From Earliella scabrosa (Eukaryota; Basidiomycota; Agaricomycetes; Polyporales; Polyporaceae): a stretch of DNA of 64,000 bases. Below, one piece after another: positions 23,995 through 36,132 of this stretch (its first letter is position 1; each line of letters begins with the position of its first letter). The stretch lies in NCBI GenBank assembly GCA_022605405.1, contig JABYQQ010000008.1, positions 682,001-746,000 on the forward strand, written 5' to 3'. The translations under genes were made by a program, and so were the position numbers. Below the pieces are notes generated by a model. It saw nothing but the letters and a program-made list of their open reading frames with translations. It did no database searches and was not told the origin of the DNA.

Positions 23995-25605
23995 TCACTT
24001 CGCCGCGGGTGCAGCAGCGGCGGTAGGGTCTTTCCAATCCTCAACCTCGACGCCCATGTACTGCGGCAAGCGCTTCCACACGTCCTTGCGCACCTCCATA
24101 TCGCGCGTGTGGAGCATCGTCCGGCACGGCTCGCACAGCGGCCAGAGCTCGACGACGTCCTCGATCCAATGCTCCCACGAGTCGAGCGCGGCGTATCCAG
24201 CAATGTCCCCGATCGGGTCCTTCTGCAGCCCGTCGAGCATCATGTTCAAGATCTCGCGCAGCGCGCGGTCGCAGCCCTTGCTCGCGCACTGCGCGCTCGG
24301 CGCGGGCTTGCAGATGCTGCACGCGCCGCGGGTGCTCGCGCGCACGAGCTCCGTGCGCCCGCGGAGGACGAGCTCGAGGTCGCGCTGCTCGAGGCGCTCC
24401 GTCGTGCCGTCCGGGCGCTCGACGCCCGCGGTGAGCTCGCCGTCGAGCTGGCAGCAGAGGTAGAGCGCGGTGGGGAGGACCGAGTCCGCGTGCGTGAGCC
24501 GGGCGAGGTTGACGGCGGCGAGGGCGTCGGGGGGCGTGATGTGGAGGAAGAGGTTGCCGTCGGCGCCGGCCGAGTCCCAGGTGGCGAGGTCGTTGGTGAA
24601 GTAGAGCTTGAGGTGGTGCATCGCGCGCGCGTGCACGTCCTCGACGTGGTACTTGTGCGACATGCGGACGAGCGCGGCGAGCTCTGCGAACTCCATGCGC
24701 TCGCCAGGGATGACGGGAAACCTGGCCGGCGAGGGTTAGAGTTAGCTTCTGCCGACCTGGCCTGCAAGGGTCGGATGCGGATGACATTGCCAAGGTTTGG
24801 AGGCGTCAAGGTTCGAAACCAAACCGCCACTGAGCCAGAGTCGCATGTTGCGAGAGGCCAAGTACCGCAGCCCGGCAGCGGCAAGGGGCACTCGATAGCA
24901 CTCGATGCGGGCTCGATAGGGGACAGGAGACTCGAGTTCGAAGTGGGAAAGTCAAGAAGCAAAGAAGGCAATCAAAACACTAAATAACAAGAACGCACGA
25001 CTCACTTTCGAAGTCCGCACAGCGCACGGAGCAGGTAGCGCAGGTCGTCTGGAGGGTCCGAGATGTGCACGACCGGGCAGCTCTCCATCGTCTCCGCGGT
25101 CGACGGCTGGGCCATGGCGAACAGGTCCCGGAAGATGACCGAATGCCGGGTGAGCAGTCCGCGGTAGACCCGGAACGCGGTCTCGCGGCAGAGGAGGATG
25201 ATGTTCCCGTCCTCGAACCAGAGCTCGGGGTCACGCTTGACGGTCCCGCTCAGGCTGACGGTCGCGAGCTCAGAGGGGAGCGAGGACGCGTGCTCGGCGA
25301 TGTTCACGCGCCATCTCTTGACGACGCCATTGCCGGTCATGAATTCTCTGCGAGCACGGGTTGCGCGGAAGCGGAGGGCGAGGACCATCAGTGCCCGCTG
25401 ACGAGGTGGTGGTAGGAGACAAAGCAACGTACGGCGTCTTGGATCTGCTGGCGAGGTGTTCGTCGGGAGCGGTGTGAAGCTGGGGCAGCTGCGAGTCCGG
25501 CTCAGACTCGACGGGCGATTGGGGCCAGTCGTGCGGAATGTTGGGCGAGGGTGTCCTGGACGGCAGAGGCGTAATACGCTGGAGGACGGCCTTGCGGAGG
25601 CTCAT
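23995..25605 (-). CDS. BTB/POZ domain protein (fungal)
   Basis: Predicted 413 residues. Minus exons: 25605-25433, 25347-25006, 24721-23995. After a Pro/Ser-rich N-terminus comes the BTB core: RDPELWFEDGNIILLCRETA, FRVYRGLLTRHSVIFRDLFA, then VVHISDPPDDLRYLLRALCG and LAALVRMSHKYHVEDVHARA. BTB domains mediate dimerisation and often act as Cul3 substrate adaptors, but this basidiomycete type has no known partner. The C-terminal half carries several Cys residues (ACSICKPAPSAQCASKGC and PLCEPCRTM) that could bind a metal. The second intron, 284 nt, is far longer than its neighbours and may hide a small exon. The start is the ATG giving MSLRKAVLQRITPLPS; an upstream start cannot be excluded. Confidence 0.85.
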
Positions 25606-25933
25606 TCGGGGAGCTGCGTGCGGACAGGCTGGGAAGAGCGGGCACAAGTACGGCAGCAGCAGCGACGGGCGCGAGACGAGTGGCGTGCAATGACACACAG
25701 CCTCCAAGTTGCCGCCTCTTCAACCGCGTTTCTTATTGTCCTCCACCCACGTGATCGAGTTTTCCCCATATCAGGAAGCCTCAAACACGCGTCCGGGCTG
25801 CGAGCGCACTGGGAAGCCGGCATCGACCTCGCTACCATCTCCAGGACGTGTGCGCTAGTCTAGACTCTATGCAACGCACACGGCATTCGGGCAATATATA
25901 GGTTGTACGATAACTGTAGAGCGGGGAACGCAA
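25606..25933. other. Short intergenic region between BTB and LETM1-like genes
   Basis: Head-to-tail spacing of 328 bp: promoter of the BTB gene and 3' end of the LETM1-like gene. No further feature seen. Confidence 0.5.
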
Positions 25934-28178
<2,245 letters not shown>

Positions 28179-28375
28179 CGAGGGTCAAAAGAGTGTTGCC
28201 AGTGTCGTCGTCGAAGCCGTCGTTGCCAGAGAACACGGAGGTTTTGGGTTAAGAAACGATGACGCACAGGCGCGGCACCCCGGGATCCCAGTATGGCTGT
28301 TTGACCATGTTTGCCCAGGCGTTACTTGTGCGCGCAGGATTCTGACTCTGTCACTGTTCCTGCTCTATCTTCATC

Positions 28376-30033
28376 ATGACCGCGACTACTGCAACAACGA
28401 CGATAGCGAGTGGGGGAATACAGGATCCGACCAGTGCGGCATACAAGAAGGCCCGCAAGAAGTACTGGAAGTCGACCAAGAACAGACCCGAGAATATCGA
28501 TGCCGACTGGACACCTTTTCGCGCTGCAGAAAAGAGATACAAAGCGCGCTTCCCTCCTCCAGACCTATCTGGAGTGCTCGACCTCGCACAAGGCGATCCA
28601 TTGCGCGCGGCGGAGACCTCGCGAGGCGGATGGAAGGGGCGCGCCAACGCTGTAGAATGCACGGAGATCCCGCTTCATGGTGGACCAGACGGACGGAGAG
28701 CGTACATCTTCCCGGGCACACCTGGTGCGCAATCTGCAGTATGTGTGCATGCGAGCTGTACGTGTTCATATGTATGTCTCCGCTCGCCAATATATCAGGT
28801 CTGGTGCTTCTTCCTTCTTTTGTGTCGCCTTCGGAACAGAGGCAGCTCGTCCGATGGGCTCTTCGCGATCATGCGCGGGACCCAAACGAGACAAATCTCG
28901 ACACGCATTACCTCCTTCCGAAAGACGGGCTGTGGAATCAGTACCTGCGCGTGCGCAAAAGCGAATGTGAGGACGTTGATATCATGCCTCGAGCGTCTCT
29001 TTCCGCGGACGCACCGACATCTGCATCTCAACAAACGCAAGGAGAAACTCCAGGACCGCGACAGTTGATTTCCAACGAAGCCGCTAGCCCTGACAACTAC
29101 CTCGATCTCGCGCAGACACCGAAGCTGCCGGCACCGCCATCCCAGACAGTCCGCCCTGTGCCCACATCCGCTCTCGTGCCGAAGCTCAGATGGGCGAATA
29201 TCGGATGGTACTACCATTGGGGCACAAAGCAGTATGATTTCACCAGAGGCCCAGGCACGATAGACGGTCTTGTTAGAGGCATGTGCAGGCGAGTGGTAGA
29301 GAGAATTCCTTGGGAGATGGTCTTTGGGACGGCGACACGGGACGGAGATGCGAGCTGGGGGGCGCACGGACCCGATTGGATGGAATGGCAGAAAACATAC
29401 GGTAGGTCAACATTACCTCCCGGTCATCGTCTAAAGGTCTAATGTCGTTCCCAGAGCCAGACGCGGGGATCGTGAACTTCTACCAGACCAAAGTCAGTTC
29501 CTTGTCGTCTTGCTTTACGAATGCTTCGCTCAAGCTGCCACGCAGGACACGCTCATGGCGCATGTTGACCGTTCGGAGGTCTGCGCGACGTCGCCGCTTG
29601 TCTCCATCTCGTGAGCTCGGGTTCTCAAAACCTCCAGCTAGCTATGGTCTGACATCGCTACCTAGACTCGGCTGCGCAGCGGTATTCCTTATCGGAGGTC
29701 TTACAAGGGACGATCCGCCAGGACCCATCCTTCTGCGTTCTGGAGACGTCGTCGTCATGTCCGGCCCTGCATGTCGTCGTGCATACCATGGTTCGTACCT
29801 ACACCAACTGTGGATGGACACGTTAAAGACCGCTCACTTCCATACTAGGAGTACCTCGGATACTTGAAGGAACACTCCCGCCGCACCTCGAGAGAAGCAA
29901 TGATCCATCTGAGCTGGGAGAAGAGTGGGAACCATACGCAGAGTACCTCCGTGGGACAAGGATCAATGTGAATGTACGGCAGGTCTTTCCGAAGGGCTTC
30001 AAACCACAGCTGGGTGCGGACGGGGATATGTGA
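28376..30033 (+). CDS. AlkB-like Fe(II)/2-oxoglutarate dioxygenase
   Basis: Predicted 454 residues. Exons: 28376-28724, 28799-29401, 29455-29492, 29546-29610, 29666-29790, 29849-30033. The catalytic core shows the iron ligands in MAHVDRSE (His, Asp) and ACRRAYHGVPRI (second His), and the 2-oxoglutarate-binding Arg in RINVNVRQVF. LRWANIGWYYHWGTKQYDF is the expected substrate-side region before the core. This is the AlkB-homologue 1 type of enzyme, which removes methyl groups from nucleic acids or acts on tRNA; which substrate is used here is unknown. The N-terminal 115 residues (starting MTATTATTTIASGGIQD) are an extension with basic residues, and there is a Pro/Ser linker near residue 220. 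All key residues are present, so it should be active. Confidence 0.93.
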
Positions 30034-30264
30034 GGGGAATCATTGTAATTCTACTCTTGCAAGACGCTTGTAATGTACCATTGAGTCTGTGCGAACAAGA
30101 GGTTGAGTGCATTCCGGGCCACTCCGGGCCGTAACTGACCAGAACTGCGATTGGTCGCTTCCGCTGGTTACGTCGTTGAGCGCCAAAAACCGGTTCAGAG
30201 TTTGCCCCTCACTCGAGTCTCGCAGCAACCAGACAGTCTTGTTCTCAGTGTTCTGAAGACAATC

Positions 30265-32773
30265 ATGCACAGGGCATCAAAGGCAAGTAGTGTTCTTCTT
30301 ATTCCAGCAAGTCACGCCGAACGACGCTGACTCCTGTATCTGGATTGACACTGTGTCTATGCAGCGGCAGAAGACGCGCTCGTCCGCTCAGGAGGATACG
30401 AAAGGCAAGAAACCAAAAGGGCGAAATGTCGGGAAGCTAGAGAAAATGCTCGATGTCCCTATGGACGTATTCTTCGAGGTAGAGATATATCCCTTTCCTA
30501 GTTGTACGACGAGGCCGCGTCACGCTAACGATGCAACTATGACGGCTTGGACTTGGTTGGGCTGAAGATCGCATCGTACCTCCTTCCCAAGGACATACTT
30601 CAACTCAGCAGAGTCTCTATGGATTTTAGACGTATGCTTCTTTCTCAGTCCTCCCGACACGTCTGGGTCGCTGCACGAGGGAACGTTAAACCTTGGCTCC
30701 CCGACTGTCCCGATTTCCTCGATGAGCCCAAGTATGCGTACCTCGTGTTTGAGCGATTCTGCATGGTACGTTTCAGTGGTGATACCGCAACCAACGCTCG
30801 CTGACTGTGCATTACTAGACATGTGGTGGTAGGAGAGCCGTTCATGTGGATTATGCACTCCAAGTCCGGCTTTGCGCTGGGTGCTGGCCCAAGTAGTGAG
30901 TTCCTCATGTCGACTTCGAAAATTTCTCTGAAGCGCACCCAACTCCTATAGCATGCGAAGGGGATGGCAGATTTCGAAAGACATGGGCATCAACAAGGAC
31001 AACAAGGAGAAACGTGCGCTGAAGGTTATCTACAACCTGGTGCCTGCAGCGACCAATGACCGGTTCGGTGCTCTTCCCTTCGGGTGCACCAGGGTTCTAA
31101 TGCAATATACTTATGCAGAAGAGTGGTTTTGTCCGACGATGCGCCTCTGGAAGTTCTGAACCAGAACTCCAAGGATCTATTCTACGAACCGATGTTCAGA
31201 GACGTCGTGAAACGGTACCTCAAGTTGCGCAAGGGAGACGAACAGGAAGAGTTGGAGGAGTTCGTCAACGACAGTGAACAGGCCACTCTGTGCCAGCTCA
31301 ACGTGAGGACCATCTTATCTGAATCCCGGCCACAGCATCGACGCTGACGCTGTGACTTATTACAGTTCCATAGAGATATGCTAGCATGGGCACGGGAGTT
31401 CAGTGAGGAGAAAGATCGAGCCGGTGAAGACACTCAGAGGCAGAGGGCGGCAGAGTAAGTCTGATGTTCTGGTTTTCTCCGTCATATTCGCACTAAGCAC
31501 AGTTCGTCAGTATCAGCGAGAAGTTGAAAGAACTCGGGTACGAGCAGAAAGACTATCCCCCCCAACACAGCTATAGATCTGGCGAGTTCTACAACATGAT
31601 GCACCAGCCGCGGCCTCTCACTTCGAGAAGTACGTGTCGCAAGCATCTTTGCATAATGAATATCGCTCATATCTCTCTGCCGCCCTGTTGACTTCCTTCA
31701 GTCTGGAATACAATCCGCCCTAGAATGATTGCAATAGTTGAGGAGGAGCAACGCAAACGAGAGGCCGCCGAATACGAGCGGAAATGGGCTCAGCGTTCTG
31801 GACAACTCTATAACCTCTACTCCGAGTTCCTAAAGAAGGTTCCGGACGGAGATCCACGCATGCGTACCCTACCAACCTTCCCAGATGCCTTGAACGAGCT
31901 GCCTTGTATGACCACCCTGCTCGAATCGGACGACCCTACCGTCCCGGTGACCGAAGAGCAGTTCTCCGCGATCGAACCGACGATTCTGTCGGAATCCGAG
32001 AAGTACCGCACCAAGGTCATCGCAAAACTCGTTCGAATCTGGCAAGCCCATGAAGCAGAGTCGGCAGGGTCCAGTGCATGCGTAGCTGCTATCAATCGCA
32101 GCGAGCTTGCCTCTCAATCCAGCACGCAAGGAACGAAGAACAGAAGCAAGACGAAGGCGCACGGCGATCAGAGTGCGGCTCCAGATGTGACAGTCGATGC
32201 TCACATTGCACTCCTTGAGCTTCAGACCACTATCTTTCGCTGCACGAAATCGTACTGGGAGTCGTCGTGTAACACCCTCATGTCCTACGTGGCACTCCTG
32301 GAGCACTGGCAGACCGTACACTGTCGCGTTTCTTGTGCTAACGCAGTCTCGGTTCGGAACACCGACCTGATGAAGAACATGCCCGCGCTGTGCAAAGCTC
32401 TAAGGGTTCCTTCCACAATACCGCACTCGGTCCTCAATTCCCTTCTGCGCTCTGGTCGGCCGACTTGCAGCTGTGGTAAGCTTGGGCAGCCGCAGAACCA
32501 GAAACAACCGTGGTATATGAACCTGGAGCTACTAGTGCGTACAAAATCTTCTCTAGTCTGCCTGGCATGGTTCACACAAGTTTCGCTGCAGCTGGATCAC
32601 ATGGAATACGAGGGAAAGTACTCCCGTTCAACAAGAAGGTGAGATTCTATTATGTCCTGCCGGCCGCTCAGTGCAGTATGCTTACGCGACCTGCGGTGTC
32701 TACGCCCAGTGATGAGGAGAAAGCGGCAGACCATCATATCACGTTCGTCGCTGTGGATGAACCTGAGAAGTGA
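30265..32773 (+). CDS. F-box protein, copy A of a four-member paralogous family
   Basis: Predicted 627 residues. Exons: 30265-30282, 30365-30478, 30568-30765, 30819-30892, 30952-31067, 31124-31302, 31366-31454, 31511-31629, 31702-32534, 32592-32638, 32677-32773. The F-box begins at VPMDVFFEIASYLLPKDILQ and runs through LSRVSMDFRRMLLSQSSRH, so it should dock to Skp1 of an SCF ubiquitin ligase. Then follow Cys pairs CMTCGG and CAGCW, a region LKELGYEQKDYPPQ, a Cys/His motif ending ALLEHWQTVH, and PTCSCGK. It ends DHHITFVAVDEPEK. The first exon (MHRASK) is inferred: its intron has a GC donor (gcaagt), and the resulting second exon is 114 nt, exactly as in copy B. The alternative is to start at 30359. 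The last two introns are inferred from matching exon lengths (47 and 97 nt) in copy B. Confidence 0.8.
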
Positions 32774-33012
32774 TTGGTCGGCCGACCGCCAAGGAAGGTT
32801 TATGGAGGGCGGTTTGAAGTATGTACAGCTTGGACATCGTGTCGCCGGTACTGACTAGCGCTGCTCACGGCGGCACAGATGACGCGAATGACAATGCTTT
32901 TCCGCTCTGCCCTGCCACGTATGTACACTGGAGTGGTATTGTATTACGATGGATCAGTTACGAAGTTCCGCTCACAACCATCCATGGCTTCAACCGCAGC
33001 CTGCGAACAACC

Positions 33013-34022
33013 TCATGTATCAGACGACGACCGGCCGATAGTAATCATACTCATTTTCGCGGCCTGGATGACATTTTCTCGCCATGTTCCACTTGCAATA
33101 TCCTGGAAGATCCCCTTCCAATGCGCCCATCTGTCCGGATGGTATCCGTCAACACCGTCCCAGGTACCCCCACTTCCCCCCGGCCGACCGTGATCGTCCT
33201 CCCAGTCGGGATTCCCTTTCGGACCCAGAATCTCTTTGCACGCGTACATCTTCGCGCCCGCGATAGTCACCCAGATGACAGCTACCTCGATGCAAAGTTC
33301 CTGCGGCTCGTCAACCTCGCGGCCCTCTATGTTTGACGTCGAGGGCCCACTCGAAGACGATAGGGTGAGGGGTTCGATACACATGCTCATCGTGGAGATG
33401 CCGTAGATGTGCTCGTCGATGATGTCCAGAGCCCATAGCTTCGCGAGGAAGGCGTTGATGTTGAGCCATTTCTTTCGTGCGTTCGCATATGCCTGCTGCA
33501 CCGGGTCGTCTGACGGCGGGTCACCGGAGAGCAGGGCTTGGGCCAGCGGCGTATCGAGCTCTCCCTTGCCTTCTAGCCACATCTGAGGCCCTGTGAACGA
33601 GGTTAGATATTGTTCACTTCAAGTTTGAAGCTTGAAGAGCGAAGTAGAACCGTACCATTCATCTCCTCTCGAGAGACGGGCCGAAATAGTGGAACATTAC
33701 CCCAGGAGAATGACTCCTCCCAGACACGCCATCCATCACATCCATCGGCCCCCTTGGCTTGAAGCGCACCGAGAATCTGTGCGAGTTGGTCATGGATCGC
33801 CGCATCGTCCTTGGCGAGATCGAGGAATGAGGACCAGAAATCCCACAAGAACGCCTCAAGGCCGGGAGTGTCGTCCTCGTATGAGTTTGTATGAGTGTTG
33901 TCCTTAAGGAAGATGCTGCACTGCTCGACCACCTTGTCGGCGACCTCTGAGGGAGACAAAGCTGGGCTCTTTACGGCTGCGATCGCAGCATCGACGCACG
34001 ACGGGAGTGGGTCGACGCTCAT
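33013..34022 (-). CDS. DUF3632-family protein, copy 1, with decayed last intron donor
   Basis: Predicted 314 residues. Minus exons: 34022-33656 and 33590-33013. Motifs match the fungal DUF3632 family: TPGLEAFLWDFWSSFLDLAK, ARKKWLNINAFLAKLWALD, then EILGPKGNPDW and GGTWDGVDGYHPDRWAHWK. Function unknown. Its paralogue at 41941-43016 has a third exon after a GT donor at the end of its ...GTWRESVVQAAR stretch. Here the same place reads atgagt instead of gtgagt, so the coding frame reads through into the former intron and stops after MSMITIGRSSSDT. The former last exon can still be read (AAVEAMDGCERNF) down to about 32944. The gene may be on the way to decay, or works with an altered tail. It converges with F-box copy A. 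Confidence 0.82.
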
Positions 34023-34365
34023 CTCGAGATGGGGGGCTGATGAGGGTAGGCTGTAGCTAATGGAGTTATTATGACGATGCAGGGCGTAGCAATGTATGTA
34101 TGCACGTACTAGTACACGGTGGCTCACACCGGCCGCCTCGTAGAGCGCTCCGGGCGATGCTACATGTGTACATCCCGGATGCAGTCATTCACCTTCTTCA
34201 CTCGTATTTGTTCTCATCAATATCCTCGAACTCTCTCACGGCCTGCGAGACATGGCCGACTGGCCCGATCTCAAACTTCGCGTGAGCCGGTGGAGAAGGT
34301 CGCCCTTGCATAAAGTACGGTGAGAGGTGATTGCATTGTCATGATATGGGGATGCGCAAAGACAA
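34023..34365. other. Intergenic region between DUF3632 copy 1 and the kinase
   Basis: Promoter of the DUF3632 gene and 3' end of the kinase. Short frames here are not protein-like. No other feature seen. Confidence 0.5.
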
Positions 34366-35833
34366 TCATTCAACGTCTTGGAGCAATGGATGCTCTAGCA
34401 GTTGCGCTGCGGACCACCGTTGAGCGGGATCAATGGCCAGCGCGCGAGACAGGAAGTCCACTGCTACGGGAAGCTCTGTCGTATCGACATCCGCTTTGTC
34501 GAAGAGGTCTCTCAATTTGACCGACCACTGCCCGGCACCGTGCAGCAACTGTCCTGGAGCTCAAGTCAGCGTTGGATCAGTGACGAGACTAAGTCAAAGC
34601 TTCGTACCATCGCTATCAAAATAACGGCTTGCGTGTTTGGCGTCCCGCAGTAGATGCTGAGGGAATGGACCGAATAATGTCACCATCTGGGAGAGGTGCG
34701 TCTGCGTGGGATTCATCCCAGTCTTCGCGTTGTCGTGATGGGGAATGAACAAGCATTGCCCAGCCATGAACTCGTACATCTACGACTGATCAGTAGCAGA
34801 ACGGACAAATTTGTGGATGATGATGATGTACCAGGCATCCAAAATTCCATATGTCAGCTTTTGTGTTCCATTCCGCTCCTACGATCACCTCCGGAGCGCG
34901 CAGTGCTACTGGCTGTATCACCGGTGCCGTTCGATCTGACATCTTGGTCGCTGTTCAATCAGTCAGTGCCGTCCGTGGATTATCGAAACCATGGGTCTCC
35001 TACCGGCACCAAAGTCGGTCAATTTGAAGACCGTATTCAGTAAATCTTCCACAGTCAATCGGGTTCCCTCGCCGTTCATGTCCGGCGTTCCCGTCATGAG
35101 AATATTGTCGCCTTTGATGTCTGAAGTATCGTTTGCACTGAGTGCTGAGCTGTTCGCATGGCGGGTTCGTAGTCTTACCAGTATGGACGAGTTCGCACTC
35201 GTGAGCGTATTGTAGAGCGAGTAGAACATCCTTGCACATGCGTTTCACGAGAAACAAGGGGAGCCCGAGTACCCGCCCATAGGTTTCGTGAAAGCTGCTG
35301 TGTATGTCAATAGCACTTGGACCCATGGCTTCCATTATGAGACATGTATGGGTGCCATGGTGCCCTACGTGCGTGAAATGGTCGCGGATGTGAGGTATGT
35401 GCAGATAACCCGGAGATTGAGGGTTGCGTGCACGAAGAATCTCCAGTACGCCCAGTTCGTCCCATCCTTTAGCCTGGGACAGTTCTGCAGTCACGACTTT
35501 CATCGCAGCAAGTGTTCTGCCTCTGCGTTGGGCCCGAATACCACTAGTTAGCGCAGTCATTGATCACGCCTGGAAGAGATGCACTACGAACCTCAAATCA
35601 TCAACGAGCCATACCGATGAATAACGGCCCCGACCCAGTTCTCGAATGGCCTTGTATCGCTCGCTATACAGCTGACCTGGGTGTATCGAGATACTTTGCA
35701 CAGATTGGTGCAAATGAGATGGTACTTCTCGTTCCACGGCGTTGGGTTTAACTATGATCGACCAATCACTAGTAGACCTTGATGCGCGCCGCACGCGCCA
35801 GTGTCTTGTGAGTACATATAGTAGCGTTGACAT
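34366..35833 (-). CDS. SRPK-like protein kinase
   Basis: Predicted 400 residues. Minus exons: 35833-35592, 35543-35179, 35120-35004, 34950-34832, 34779-34608, 34553-34366. Kinase landmarks in order: ATP loop LGRGRYSSVWL, the Lys of AAMKVV, catalytic loop HTDIKGDN, metal-binding TDFGA, then LRAPEVIVGAEWNTKADIWN and the C-lobe ending LLEHPLLQDVE. The HTD form of the HRD motif and the sequence around LRAPEV are typical of SR-protein kinase relatives, here in a reduced basidiomycete form without the long spacer between lobes. In SRPKs the loop reads HTDIKPEN; here Gly replaces Pro. Catalytic residues are intact. The N-terminus is uncertain: MSTLLYVLTRHWRVRRAS is the first ATG of the open frame, but another exon could lie upstream. 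Sits between DUF3632 copy 1 and F-box copy B. Confidence 0.8.
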
Positions 35834-36132
35834 GCCAGCGAGATAGATTCTGCAAGGTTGAGCAGGCCTGTGATGCCAGCAGGTTTGGACTCCGTTGAAG
35901 GCTCGGAAGTTGAGAATTGAACGTGAACTTTGAACGTGGCCAGGCACCACCTCTTCGCGTGACAGTCACTGTGCTAGAATAGGAAGGTGACACCCATGGC
36001 GCTTACCGCGATCACTGCGGTGACGGTTTCCATCTTAGCCTTAGCCTACCACCACTACTGGCAGACGTAACCAGAGTTCAGCACTGGCTTCCAAGTCATC
36101 AGGGCCGTGACGAAGACTTGAACAGAGCCAGC
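35834..36132. other. Short region between kinase and F-box copy B
   Basis: About 300 bp shared by the two divergent promoters. Nothing specific recognised. Confidence 0.45.

Noticed and set aside
23896..24987. 363-codon plus-strand frame
   Set aside because: Antisense shadow of the BTB gene.
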